A program made the translations under genes and the position numbers. Shown here in pieces: positions 43,251 through 55,700 of a DNA stretch of 64,000 bases. A model generated the notes under the pieces. That model saw nothing but the letters and a program-made list of their open reading frames with translations, was not told the origin of the DNA and made no database searches. The DNA is from Gremmenia infestans (taxonomy: Eukaryota > Ascomycota > Leotiomycetes > Helotiales > Hamatocanthoscyphaceae): the NCBI GenBank assembly GCA_032629725.1, contig JAFEVB010000014.1, positions 62,001-126,000 on the forward strand, in the 5' to 3' direction. Numbering within the stretch: position 1 is the stretch's first letter; each line of letters begins with the position of its first letter.

Positions 43251-45091
43251 TATTGTTTATGAGTATTGGATTATTCCAAAGAATGGAATGGTTCTTGAAT
43301 CTCGATGTATAGACTCCTTGGACGTTGTTACAGCGAACGTCAATACACCAGTGCCACAGCAACTACGAGCATCTTCCCCCACTGTACATGTGATACGGAT
43401 AGCTTTGCCACGTGAAGATAGATGTGTACTTGGTGGCTAAAGTTGCCTAAAGGAGAAACCCACAGCTATTCCAAGTCCGTGGGAAATTCTAATGATTCCC
43501 CTAACGGTAGACAGAAATGACATGTGAGAAATTACGACAGAGAAACCACAATGATACAGGGGTCAAGTAATGTCATAGAGCTACCGTAAGTTAATCTGAC
43601 ATATGCCCATTTCTCATAATATAAAAATTGGAATAGAGCCTCAAAAATGCACCGTCAAGCTTACACGTGCAGCACTTGTATGTGACCATATACTGTAGCA
43701 CTACCTTGACAAGCTTGCAGCTTACGGTGGAGTCTTGTATAGCTTCGGGACTTTACTTAACCGCTGTAAGTACTACCATAAGGATCTTCGGAAGCATAAA
43801 GCAGCAAGATAAACCATCTGCGTTTTTTCACAGGCGTAGTGCGAGAATAAAAACTTTGCTGCTAATTCTTCTTAGCTTAGCCTAATAAATAATTCAAACG
43901 CATTTTTCACCATATAGTTAGTCTAGAGGTCTACATCAAAAAGGAAGAAAAATAAATGCCTTTCACGTCAAATCTTACAAATCCATAACTTGCAGCATAA
44001 ACAAAAAGCAGCTCTTCACGTGTCTGTCAGGCCGGTAGCCTAGTAATGATAAAACAGCGTACTGTAAATACTTGTACCCTGCAATGTAACCATGACACGT
44101 GCATGATGCAAAAGTCAGATTCCGGTGTCAGGGATAAGTAGTCAGAGGTAAGGGCAGGGTAGGATGCAGTCAGGGTTGCAGTCAGAAGTAAGCTTAAACA
44201 GGAATAAGTACTCCGTACTCTCCCCCCCCCCTTAATAAAGAGCATTTGTGGGTTTCTCTACAAGGGGCCTAAGCCAATTACTTCGTATATCAATACAGCC
44301 AGGGCTTAGTGGGACCTTACAAGAACCTTACGGATACCCTTCACGGGCCATTTACAAGGGCTGTAGCCATTCGGTTCTACTCTACCTCCGTAAGTACGTT
44401 TCTCCATGCACAAGTCAGTGGTTAGGCCAGCTGTATGCAGGTGTCAGGGTCGCATGCGAATGTAAGAAGTAAACCGGAATTGGAAAGCAGAGGCGGGATC
44501 CCGTGACATTCCCATGTGTGGCGGATTGCGATCGTCAGAGTATGCGTTTAGTAGGGTGGGTGGGGTGGACTGATTGCTGGGGTAATTTTGGGGCGTGGCA
44601 CTAGCGCATTTACCTACCCGGCCCGGCCCGCTTAATGTTTTAGCTAATGGGGCGAATCGTGTGCACTAGTAGAATATCTGCTGCGGGTACCCATGTACCT
44701 CCGTATGGGTGTGTGAGGAGGCGAATTTAACGACATCCGATATATTTCGCCTAGGAACAAATTCACGTTGGCGGGTCGCGGGGAGAGCCTTCTTTATCCT
44801 TCTAATCTTGGGAATGAGATGAAAAAACTATGAAGCTGTTTAGGATGTTCTTTGGATATACTTGTAGTTATTGGCTCTGAATATCTTTTTGGGCTGTTGA
44901 ATGGCTGTTGGTCTACGAGTGCGATTTGTTGGTCACGAAAAGTCGATTCTGTGTTGGGACTCCCCTTCTCTTTCTCACTCGCAAGATGAGTTTTATATTT
45001 CGGTTCTCATGAAGCCTGATACCTCCGTAGGAATAGATACAGTTATTATCATCTACATAACAAACACCAATATTGTATATACGTGTTGAAC
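43251..45091. other. Long gene-free stretch
   Basis: No credible coding frame is seen in 1.8 kb. The stretch has variable composition. It contains a C10 run at 44222-44231, a TACTCCGTA copy at 44209-44217 and related CAGTCAGGGTTGCAGTCAG short repeats near 44168-44186. The left end (43251-43500) is the promoter of the Tri14-like gene. Decayed repeat sequence is possible but no element is recognised. Confidence 0.6.
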
Positions 45092-46495
45092 TCAAGTCTT
45101 TGCACCCAATAAAACAGGCGCGTCAATAAGCTTGTATCGCGTCCGCTCATTCTCGGTGCTTTTGTTTGACACCCAACCATCATACCCAGCCCTCAACTCA
45201 TCCACCACTTCTTTCTTCCACAACGGGACGGGCTCTGCACCCTGTCCTACTAGCCTCATCTGTCGGTTTCCCGCCATCAAGAAAAGCCAGAAATCAGTCT
45301 GGGGTATCTGCGGGATAATGGCTCCGTCGACCTTGCCTTCGAGAATATCTTTACAGAGAAACCATTCCTCGCAAAGCGGTCGGCCGAGACCTACCCCATC
45401 GACTGTGTCTAATGCTCTGACCATTCCACCTACTGTTCTCATGCCTCCCGTGACATAGACCTTGGTCTTCCCCGTTAGGGCCGGCACAATCCGATCGGCA
45501 AACTCAAGGAAGAATGCTTCTCTGTTTTTCGTACTCTCGCGCCACCCGTGATACATCAGGATCTTCTCATACGTCCCGCCGCTAATTTCAACAAAGTCAA
45601 AGGTCTCCTGTTCAAGCGCCCGGCATAGCTCACGCGCTTCGTCTGTAATGAACCCGGTGTCTTGGAATTCGGTACTGTTGACTTTTATGCCCAAAATGAA
45701 GTCAGGAGGACAGCGCCGGCGGATTTCTCTCCCAATTTCCACGACGATGCGCATGCGGTTCTCCAGACTGCCTCCATACTCATCGGTGCGTTTATTAGTC
45801 TTCGGGGTGAGGAACTGGGCCAACAGGAACCCGTGTGCAGCGTGCAGCTCAACGCCATCCCAGCCGGCCTTGGATAGATACTCAGCCGCATAAGCATATC
45901 CGTTGATGAGGTCACGAATCTCCTCGCGGGACGCGGCGTGTGGCTTTGGGTATCTGTAAATCCCATCGCCTTTGCCCTGGTTGCTGACTTCGACTTCAGA
46001 AGCACATACGGGAGATTTGACAAACACGCAAAGGCGGCCGGGGTGAGAGACTTGGGCTACCATCAGTGAGCCATGCGCTTTGCCTGCACGAGCCACGGCT
46101 GCGAACCCGTTGAAGCGTGGCCCGGAAAAGGGGGCGTCGGGGGGGACGATAGGGTCGCCGACTGATTCTAGATCCGTGTAGCTGATGCCAACATCACCGG
46201 AAAGAATCATGCCAATCCCACCGCGGCCCCATCTTTCGTAGACTTTCTCGATGTTCTGAGTTGGGATGCCGTTGTTGCGTGGGTTGTTATGATCGTAGGT
46301 GCAGAGCTGCTCTGTCATGGCCGCTTTCATGAAGCGATTGGGAACAGTACGCCCGGAAAAGTGGAAGGTGAGAGGTTCAGCCAGACGAGAGCGATCGGCT
46401 GGCTCAGAAACATAGCGTTCTGGTTGTTCTTCAATGTCCACAGTAGCATTTACTTTGGGTGCCGGAGCAGGCTCGACCATGTGTGTTGTCTCCAT
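45092..46495 (-). CDS. Old yellow enzyme family NADH:flavin oxidoreductase
   Basis: A single exon encodes 467 residues. The TIM-barrel OYE signatures are FSGRTVPNRFMKAAMTEQL (phosphate/FMN region), GGIGMILSGDVGIS, VAQVSHPGR and the active-site segment ELHAAHGFLLAQFLTPKTNK, where the His-x-x-His pair binds the substrate oxygen. These are followed by RTDEYGGSLENRMR, then VYVTGGMRTVGGM and GLGRPLCEEW, which grip FMN phosphate. OYEs reduce activated C=C bonds of enones with NAD(P)H. Members in fungal clusters tailor polyketides and alkaloids. The C-terminal 60 residues (LWKKEVVDELRAGYDGWVS) are an extension beyond the barrel. The length is typical of the long fungal OYE subgroup. No targeting signal is seen. 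Its place between the Tri14-like and MFS genes fits a biosynthetic role. Confidence 0.9.
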   Translation of the reverse strand: METTHMVEPAPAPKVNATVDIEEQPERYVSEPADRSRLAEPLTFHFSGRTVPNRFMKAAMTEQLCTYDHNNPRNNGIPTQNIEKVYERWGRGGIGMILSGDVGISYTDLESVGDPIVPPDAPFSGPRFNGFAAVARAGKAHGSLMVAQVSHPGRLCVFVKSPVCASEVEVSNQGKGDGIYRYPKPHAASREEIRDLINGYAYAAEYLSKAGWDGVELHAAHGFLLAQFLTPKTNKRTDEYGGSLENRMRIVVEIGREIRRRCPPDFILGIKVNSTEFQDTGFITDEARELCRALEQETFDFVEISGGTYEKILMYHGWRESTKNREAFFLEFADRIVPALTGKTKVYVTGGMRTVGGMVRALDTVDGVGLGRPLCEEWFLCKDILEGKVDGAIIPQIPQTDFWLFLMAGNRQMRLVGQGAEPVPLWKKEVVDELRAGYDGWVSNKSTENERTRYKLIDAPVLLGAKT

Positions 46496-47772
46496 AGCTG
46501 CAGGTAGATGTAATTCGTTTTCTCATAGGCTTGAATAGCTCACCTTACTTCAAGGCCCGGAATGCAGTCTCTTGTCTCATATTTATATGTATAGGCGCGT
46601 GTCTATCCCTACATATTTAGCACTGCGAAAGAGCATAGTACACATCAACGAGGATTAAAGAGTCGTATGATAATTAGTGGTACACAGTAATAAGTAAGAG
46701 GGGTCTGACATGCAGAACATATCTTTGGAAGTCTGTCCAGTAGTTGACTTTGACGTTGGTTTTGACTTCTCTCTCATCCAAATATAGATTGTGTTGACGC
46801 TGTAATAAGACCATCCTCCCCCTTTCCTCTCTCCCCACTGTTCTCTTGCTTAGTAGTCAGCAGTTTTTGATCGGCACACACCCAGACAGTAAACGACCTG
46901 ACTAGCGCTACGGAGTACTGTACGCGACGCTGCTACTGTAATAGAGTATGGTGCTAGTGGACAGACTAGTAACACATCTACCGCACCACCAAGGGTGCTG
47001 TCGATAAACCTGCAGCGAATCAAAAAATGTCCGTTCACAGGAAGAACCTCCGTTGATCTTTTCGTGGGGCCGGGGTCGTGTCATGCCTGTCATATGGTGG
47101 TATCTCCACTTTCCGTGCTCCGCGCCGTTTGCTACTTGTACGCTCCGCAACGGCGTAAAGTAGTAGTACGAAGTGAATTAGGTACCTACCGACCTACCTA
47201 TGTATAGACTAAATGTTTACATAAAGCATGAAACCGCATCAATTAATCAGCTGTTTCGGACTTCACACTATCGGAAATGTCTCTTTATAGTTAGCGTTAT
47301 GTAGAGAGGCTTCGTTAACGTCGCAAATGCAAGATTCGGTGATTATACGCTAAAGTCCGCCCACCGCCGAGACATACAGCAGGTACAGTATACGGTAAGG
47401 TAACATTCACCTGTAATATCCTCGGGTTTTAGCCCTTGCCTCATTTCACCTGCACCCTTTCGGCTTGGTTGTATTTGTAAATTCGATATGGTACAGACAG
47501 ACAGGCGCTACTGTCACTACAACTGCAACTGCAACTGCAACTGCAACCGCTACTGCTACTGCTACCGCTACTGCTACTGCTACTTCCATCTTTTTCTTTC
47601 CTCTTCCTCAACCTTCCCAAAACAAAGCGCAATTTGTTCTTTCAACTCATAACAACTGAACTGATTCTCTCTACTCTTCAACACACCTGGGTAGGGCTTT
47701 TGATCCTACCTCCCATCAAAGTCGTTGTTGCCATTGAATTCGTCCTCTGATTGCGACAAACGCGCTCCTAAA
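46496..47772. promoter_or_regulatory. Divergent intergenic region between the OYE and MFS genes
   Basis: This 1.3-kb stretch holds both promoters. It contains a TACTCCGTA copy in reverse (46909-46917), GGTACCTACCGACCTACCTA (47181-47200) and an imperfect AACTGC/TACTGC microsatellite at 47519-47584. The last is probably in the 5' UTR or core promoter of the MFS gene. Confidence 0.5.
47519..47584. repeat. (AACTGC)n/(TACTGC)n microsatellite upstream of the MFS gene
   Basis: Four and a half AACTGC units pass into TACTGC/TACCGC units, all with a three-base rhythm. The tract ends about 190 bp before the MFS start codon. Confidence 0.9.
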
Positions 47773-49672
47773 ATGGCGTGGCACCTTCAAGGAACAATCT
47801 TCGGCCAGGCCATGCGGCTTGCGACTGGCAACAAACTCTTCCGATACCCAGACGAGATTGATCCGTCGCTGTGGAAAAAGGCAGTTCAGCAAGATACCCC
47901 AGACAAGACTCCGGCGCAGTCTGCCGTGGTGGCAGACCATTCGGAGAAGGCAATAGATGGAGAGGCACAGAGTAGTTCTTCCAACAACCAAGAGCTTCAA
48001 GATGATACCGAGAAAGTTAGCAAGAAAGACGTCCTCCTAGTGGGCTGGTATGGCCCAGATGATCCGGAGGTATGAGATCCTGTTGTTCTCATGGGAACCC
48101 TTACTGATCCAACCTTCCCCTTCTAGAATCCCCAGAATTGGCCCATATCGCTGAGGCATACAATCATCGCTCAAATGTGCCTTTTAAACTTTTCGGTCTA
48201 CATCGCAAGCTCCATGTATACCCCAGGTGAGGGAGAATTCATGAAGGAATTTCACGTTAGCCAAGTTGTCGCAACTTTGGGACTCTCTCTATTCACTTTG
48301 TATGAGAATATCCCGTTACTTTTAACCCCGTGGGATTCTTCGAGCCGTTGCTGACAACTCAACTCTTCTCTAGCGGCTACGGTTGTGGGGCTATGCTCTG
48401 GGCTCCTTTGTCTGAAATGCCAAAACTTGGACGCAGTGGGATTTACTTCTGGACGCTCCTGTTTTTCATCATTTTTCAACTCGCTGTTGGATTTGCTCCG
48501 AATGCTCCCGTATTCTTCATTTTCCGATGGGTAACAGGTTTCTTGGGCAGCCCCTGTCTGTCGAATGGTGGTGGTACAGTCAACGATATGTACACTCCGC
48601 TTATGGTCCCGTATCTGATCTGTATCTGGGCTTCCGCTGGTATTTGTGGCCCTGTTTTTGGTCCGATTATTGGGGGATATGTTGCTCCCGCTATGGGATG
48701 GCGATGGACGATTTGGGTTTTTACATGGCTGAATTGCTTTGTTCTGATCCTCCTGTTCTTCCTTTCTCCCGAGACCAGCGCTGCAAATATACTTTATAAC
48801 AGGGCCAAAAGATTGAGGAAGGCAACCGGAGATAATCGCCTGAAAAGCCAATCTGAGCTTGACGCGGCGCACCACACCAGAAAAGATACATATATCCTCC
48901 TCAGCCGAGCCTTCATACTCACTTTCACCGAGCCCATTATCTTTCTCATGAACCTATACGCTGGTCTCCTCTACGGCTTGCTCTTTCTGTGGTTCGAATC
49001 ATTCCCAATCGTATTTGGTGGCATCTACGGGTTTGGCATTGGGTCACAAGGATTGGTCTTCCTTGGCATCTTTGTTGTCGCTGTTTTCTCGATGTTCGGT
49101 TACTTGCTGTGGATCAAACTTCAACTTACAAAAAAGATCACCGGTGGCAACTTTAAGCCCGAGATGGTCCTCCCACCAATGTTCGTGGGCGGTCTCGCCC
49201 TCCCAATTTGCATGTTTTGGTTCGGCTGGTCATCTCGGTCAAGTATCCACTGGATCATGCCTATCATTGGATCTGGTTTCTTCTCTATTGGAGTAGTGAC
49301 ACTTTTCAACTCACTCTTCACCTACCTCGGCCTTACATTCACAGCGTACGCCGGATCCGTCTTCGCTGGGGCAACCCTTTTCCGCGCCTGTTTCGGTGCA
49401 TCTTTTCCACTTTTTGTAAGTATCTTGTATATCTTTTGCCGTTCCTCGTGTAATTGACTAATTCCCATGAATAGGCACGAGCCCTTTTCAATAAACTTGG
49501 CGTTGCACCTGGCAACTCGCTACTAGGCGGTCTCACTATCTTGTTCATTCCTGTGCCATATATGTTCTATTTCGTAAGTCGTCTTCCCCTCATTACTTTC
49601 TTCCTTTATATCATGCTCATTTAAAATTAGTATGGAGAAAGAATTCGTGGCTGGAGTAAACGCGCTTCATGA
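47773..49672 (+). CDS. MFS transporter, DHA1 drug:H+ antiporter type
   Basis: Exons 47773-48069, 48127-48299, 48374-49415, 49475-49573 and 49631-49672 give 550 residues. Introns are 57-74 bp, all in frame, and the last exon is only 13 codons. A cytosolic N-terminus of about 95 residues ends VGWYGPDDPENPQNWP, the standard entry to TM1 in fungal DHA1 proteins. About twelve membrane helices follow, with GYGCGAMLWAPLSEMP, the RWVTGFLGSPCLSNGGGTVND loop of TM4/5, GGYVAPAMGWRWTIWVF and the C-terminal RIRGWSKRAS. These transporters export polyamines, antifungals and secondary metabolites at the plasma membrane. Placed amid biosynthetic enzymes, it is the likely exporter of the cluster product. Nothing is broken in the frame. 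Confidence 0.92.
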
Positions 49673-51024
49673 AGTCCCTCCTATTCACGGCGCCGAGATT
49701 TCTGACATACGCAACCTTTGCGGGAAAGAAGGACTGGGTGATATCTAATGGAACAGATGTGCTAGATGCTAGGTTCTACGGAGAAATTGAGCTTAGGGAG
49801 GGTTAAAGCTGGGGCATGATATTTGGTGACGTGGATTTTGCGTCGCAGCTGTCTAAAAATTGCTAAGCTATAATAATTTCCCACCACAGCTAGCACTCCT
49901 TTTCGTCTTTAACCATGTGGTATAGATCAATAGCCTCGAGACTGTATATTGTAGCTAAGTTTTAATAGACATGCTAGGGCGACGTTTTCCTTATATATAG
50001 AAAACACATTTCCGGGGTCATATTACATAGTGTTCATCCAAACCCTTACCTTTAGTTTATAACACGGGATCAATAAGTAGCTAGCTGGGTTTTCTAATAT
50101 TGAAGTTTAAAAGAAAATACGAAGTTGCTAGATGAGCACCCAGCTGTAGTAGGTGAGTTCAGGGATACATTCGCATTGGTTTATGTTTATGTCATGTATC
50201 GGAATTGAGAATCTAGATGGTTGTTTTTGGGTAAAAGCAGCATTGGCGCTAAAACTTATGTAGGAGGTAGATGTAATATTTATTTATACGGAGTAGGTAG
50301 GTAGGTAATATGGCGTAAGTGGTGTAGTGTGGTGTAGTATGGTGTGCCGCAGGCTGACAATTGAATGACAGGGACTTGTCAGGTGTGGTGTGCAGGTATG
50401 GGTATGCATGACATACCTAGCAAGATTTCGCGTTGCAATTGGATGTTAGTTTTGGTAATCTTTGCTTTGGCTTTTTGTTGTAAGATCTTACAATGCGTTT
50501 ACATTGCAACTAGCTGTTGCTGCCTCTTACTCGGTATGGTTTAGCGAGATCAGATAGATGACGTCTTGCTTGAGCTGTGTATGGATGTTTACTACCTATG
50601 TCTTAGTAGTCTTTCTTTGTTATACATCCCTACGGAGTATGTTGTGCTAGACACGAAAAGCAGCACTTGCTATCATTGGCTAGAATGGCGTATTTTACCT
50701 AGCGTGTTGTAACTTAGTGCCGCTCTTCCATCTATAGTGAGACCTCTTGATTTTTTATAGAGACGGCTGTAGGAGTTGAGGAGAATGCTGACAAAATACT
50801 GACAACTCCAATGCAGGCATCGGCTTTCACATGTGCTTAAATTCGTATCTCCGCTTGTGATAGAAGGTTGGAAATTATGAGATATTTTGCTAAAATATAT
50901 CTGGGTATCTACTCATAAATATACCAATTGCAATATTTTCGGCGTGAATAGAATCGGAATCATCCACCATTGGCAATCAAAATTACAAACCACAATCAAA
51001 ATCAATTCAACTACGTACATCATC
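49673..51024. other. Intergenic region upstream of the AKR gene
   Basis: No gene is seen. Two reverse copies of TACTCCGTA occur (50287-50295 and 50631-50639), the first running into GGTAGGTAGGTA. The last 150 bp are A/T-rich with CA-rich leader sequence before the AKR start. Confidence 0.6.
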
Positions 51025-52204
51025 ATGTCCAACACGAGCGTGCCCCTTCGCAGACTCGGCCAGAAAGGGCCATTGGTTCCCGCACTAGGGCTTGGTCTCA
51101 TGGGCATGTCAACGCTCTACGGAAATGCTCCCAGCGACGAGGAGCGGTTTGCAGTGCTCGATCGGGCCGTGGAACTAGGTGCCACCTCCTGGGACAGTTC
51201 TGAGTAAGCTGCAATACCATCCAGCGCTTCCTAGCCATATGCATATGAGTCGCTAACCCACGCACCTCGTCAGTTTGTACGGCGACAATGAAGAGCTTCT
51301 GGGAAAGTGGTTCAAGCGGACCGGGAAACGGGACCAGATCTTCCTCGCGACCAAATTTGGATTCGTAAAGGGCGCTCCTGGATTCTCTGTCATTGACAGC
51401 TCGGCTGAGTATTGCAAGAAGGCTTGTGCGGAGAGCTTGAGACTGCTCGGTACCGATTATATTGACCTATATTACGCGCACCGCGTGAATCCCGAGACTC
51501 CGATTGAAGAGACCATGCGTGCGCTGGTTGAACTAAAGGCGTAAGTACTGTACCCACCCATGCATTGACTTACGGGGCAACATACCTATGCATGTAAGAT
51601 CTTCCTCTTACAATACTCCAGCCAGGGGAAAATAAAACACATCGGCCTCTCTGAAGTCAGCTCGAGCACGCTGCGCCGCGCATGCAACATCGCCCACGTA
51701 GACGCCGTGCAGATCGAATACTCGGCCTTCGACCTCCAGATCGAAGGCCCAGCCGGTACGCACCTTCTGGCGACATGTCGCGAGCTGGGTGTTGGCATCG
51801 TCGCGTACTCGCCGCTAGGCCGGGGCTTGTTGACGGGGGCATTCAACTCCAAGGAGTCGTTCTCCAACGAGGGGGACTGGCGCGCGACATTTCCACGATT
51901 CAGCGGCGAGAACTTCGACGCCAATGTGAAGCTTGTGAACCAGTTCATGGCGGTGGCTGAGCGCAAGAAATGCACGGCTGCGCAGCTGGCTATTGCGTGG
52001 TTGCTGAAGCAGGGCGAGGATGTTATTCCGATTCCGGGGACGAAGCGGGTCAAATATCTAGAGGAGAATTGGGGCGCGTTGAGGGTGCAGCTGTCGGATG
52101 CGGAGGAGGTGGAGATCAGGGGCGTGGTGGAGACGAAGGTTGCGGGCGCGCGGACTATCGAAGAGGCTTTGGCCCAGTGCTTTGCTGATACGAGGGAGGA
52201 ATGA
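51025..52204 (+). CDS. Aldo/keto reductase
   Basis: Exons 51025-51203, 51274-51540 and 51622-52204 encode 342 residues. Intron 1 splits the active-site codon row (WDSS|DLYGDNEE) and intron 2 lies at ALVELKA|QGKIKHIG. The AKR catalytic tetrad is complete: Asp57, Tyr62, Lys87 (LATKFG) and His129 (YYAHRV). The cofactor loop IPIPGTKRVKYLEENWGA is present near the C-terminus. It resembles the fungal AKR group acting on small aldehydes and pyridoxal-like substrates, and reduces carbonyls with NADPH. The NRPS-like reductase next door would release an aldehyde, so a role in reducing that intermediate is a reasonable inference. It is convergent with the NRPS-like gene. The ATG at 51025 is chosen since upstream in-frame residues are non-coding in character. 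Confidence 0.92.
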
Positions 52205-52713
52205 AGGAATAGGAGACTTTGGTTTCTGTTGAGGGCTTGATAACTATAAGAATCTTAGTTTTATAGCTATAGTAGCTAAGAAAATGCGATGAGATATCTA
52301 GCTGAGAAAGTCACTATTAGATAAGGAATGTACTATTGCGGAGACAAATTTCAGCGATATCTCTTGTTACCTCTCACTTCCTAAAGCCTCAAGATTCTCT
52401 AGCTAGAGGTTTTCTCTAAATCTAGAAAATTAATCCTCCACGATGGATGGAATTCGAATGTATGGCAAGAAGATTTTCAGCGCTGTGCAAGTCTGAAGCA
52501 ATAATGTGAAACTAATCATCAGTTTACTTTGAGTTTCCGCTAAAGGATTAATCCACCTCGTCAGAGCTAGTACGTTCTTTAAAACATTTCACATCTGCCT
52601 AGCCTATATATACCAGTAAGTGCATACTCTCCCCGTTCGGATTGAAGGTTGTCTTTTGAGAATTCAAGTGGAATATATAAGAGGTAAATAGAAGGTTAAG
52701 TACAAGACCGCCC
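52205..52713. other. Convergent 3'-3' spacer between AKR and NRPS-like genes
   Basis: This is AT-rich 3' flank. TAGCTA-type short inverted blocks occur near 52255-52320 and 52390-52430. No gene is supported. Confidence 0.6.
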
Positions 52714-55700
52714 CTAAAAACCCCATTGCTTACACCAATGCTTCATCAGCTCAGGCGTAACAGCCTTCATATCCTTCATCGCCAGACTCCTGCTATTCGT
52801 CCGGCTCAGATCAAAGATCACCGGTTGAGCATCCTGTGCATTAGACATGGCACGATACGTATCGAGAAGTTTCAGGCCAGGATTAGCATCAACTGCCTTC
52901 GGATCATCCGGACGAGTAGTACCATTCTGGCTCGTCTCCAGTCTAGCAACCCACTCCTTGAAACTGACCGATTCCTTGATACGGCTCCCGTAGAACTGTT
53001 GAACAGCGACCACTAACTGCTCCCACGAGGTCGCGCACGGGTTAACGCCATGGAAGTACTCAATGGTCGGGGCCCCTCTTTGCGTCCTAGGCTTGTCCGA
53101 TCCAGCAACGTCTAATACCAACTTGGCAATCCGTTCCACCGGAATCCAATCCACGCGATTCGCAATCCCGAGCTCTTGAGGCAAAGTAGATAGATGCAAA
53201 CTACTTGCGATGATACTCGGAAGCCACTCCTGTCTCGCCCAAGCCCCCTTCTCGGCCTCAGGACCAGCAATCTGACCAACGCGTATCACGGCAGCGGAGA
53301 AACCCCCTGCTTTAGCCGCGTCCTCCAAGATCAAACTGCCGACCATCTTGCTCCGCCCATATCCATTGCTGGGCAAACTCCAGTCTTCAAGTCTCTCCTC
53401 TGGCACAGGACCTCGGCTCGTGTCCCATTTCTCGGCGGTGGATACGGAGGAGATGAAAACAACAGCTACCCTTTTCGTGGACTGGGTAGCCAGATCTGCA
53501 ATGCTGCGCACACCGTGGAGGTGCGGCTCGAAGGTCTCGGTTGTGATGTTGTAGTTGACTGGCCAGGCATTGTGGATTATGCGGTCGACTTGGCGAAGAA
53601 GTCGTGTGTAGATTTCGTCTGACAGGCCGAGATAAGGCTGCGAGACGTCGAAGTGGTGGAATTCTGCTTTGGAGGCGTAGTCTTGTGCTAGCCCGCGATC
53701 TTCCATTGCTTTTGCTTGCTGTGTGATGCCACCGTCTGGGGCTCTGTTGAGACATATGACCTTCTTGATGGCAGGATTTCGCACGAGCTGATCTAGCAGG
53801 TAAGAGCCTAGGGTTCCTGTTGAACCTGTCAAGAGAATGGTTTGGTTCTCGTCAAAGATGTCGAGACGTTCTGCGCTGCCTTTATTAAGGTCTTGGGTAT
53901 ATTTTCTGTGGAGATCCTTCATCACTTGAATCTCGTGTTTCTCCTCTTCCTCTGGTACTCCGACGTCTCTTTCCTTTCTGACAATGGAGTAGAGTATATA
54001 CTGAGAAAGTCGGCGAGGTGTCGGGTTGTTGTAGACGTTTCGTGGTGCTAGTTGAGTGGCATCGGTGTTGTAACCAGAAGTTTTCAAGCCTGCCCGAAGC
54101 AGTCTTGATAGATTCATAACTTGTAAGGAATCGACACCTGCCGAGAAGAAGTTTGTGTCTGGATCAATATGCGCTGCGTGGACGTGCAATTCCAGTATTT
54201 TGGTAATCGATTCTACCAATGATTCTTCAGAGCCAAGGTCCAGTTGCACTTGTCTGTCATAGGATACCTGCTCTGCCTTTTCATAGAGCTGATCAATCTC
54301 ATCTGCGTAGAGCTTGGTAGTGCTGCCGCGCTGAATGGTGCCTTTTCCAGTCCTGGCAAAAGGTTTATTTGGATCCGAGACAGAAATAAATTCCGGGCCA
54401 ATTCGGCCATGAGCAACCGTTTCGCGATTGGCTTTCTCAACAAGCGGCCATATACTGTCTATAAAGTCGCGCTTCTCCTTTTCGCCCTGGAGAGATGCCA
54501 CAGGCTCCAGCAAGAGGGCGGGTTGAAATCTGTTCGCCCCTACTACCAGCGCACCATTGACCGCTGGGTGATCTTGTAAAATCTCTTCGATCGTGGCTGG
54601 GTTGAGCTTTTCGCCGTTCGAGAATACAATGATATTATCGGCACGGCCGTAGTATATCCAGTGGTCTGGTAGCGTGGGGTGCGGCTTGTAGAGGTCTCTA
54701 TTGCTATACTCTTCCATCTCGGGGAATGTATAGAAGAAGCCTTGCATACCCGGGTGCTTATCTTTGCGAACCACGACCAGCTCGTAGGCGTCGTCGATCG
54801 GGAACCATTTGCAGCCCATTAGATCGGAGTTGATAATAAGCCATTGCCATAGCTCTGTCTTGGGCTGAAAATACACCGGATATGGAGAGAATCTGTTTAA
54901 AATTAGCCTGCTGACTTCCGGGATATTATGGCTTTGCCTTACTCAGTAGAGTTGATGGTATTGTTGAGCTTAACTCCATTCTTTACCAGCCTGTCACCAG
55001 CTTCTCGGGCCAGATTCCCTGGGAAAATGAGTAAATAATATATTACTTGGTAAGGGATCACACGTAATCTTACCTCCCCCGAAGACAACCAACTTGAGCT
55101 TTCTCAATGGAGCAAGGTACTCTTCACTCTGGCTCATTTCTTCAAGAATTGATGGAGATAGAGCGACTAAATCAGCATCCATATTATTCAGACAATCTAC
55201 TACTAAGTCTGGGCTCAACGGTCTGTCGCTGATGCCTAATATGACTGGAGTTTCAAAATAGATGACCATAAAGATGAAAGTATATAAAGCAGCTGCGTGG
55301 AACAAAGGCATCTAGAGAGTTCGATACTTGGTAAGCTGAGTCTATTCGGAGAATTGAACTCACTGGGATAAAATGCCGTTTGGCTATTTGCGCCCATGCA
55401 GGCACCCAATGCGTGTAGCCTTGCCAGTCTGGCATATTATGGTACGCATCGCAAATACAGAGCATTCCCTTTGTTATCTTGTTAACAGCATTCCTCAACG
55501 TGCTACAGGGGAATACTTCTTGTAGAATACGTACTTGTCTAACGACAATAGGTTTGGGGAGACCGGTACTGCCACTAGTATGCAAAACGCAAAACGGTTC
55601 CCATTCGGCAGCGTGAAAGTCTTTATCATAAGGGACATGAGGAACTTGTTCTACAGCAAACCAATCTTCCATCGACTCAAATTCAACTGCCTTCATCTCT

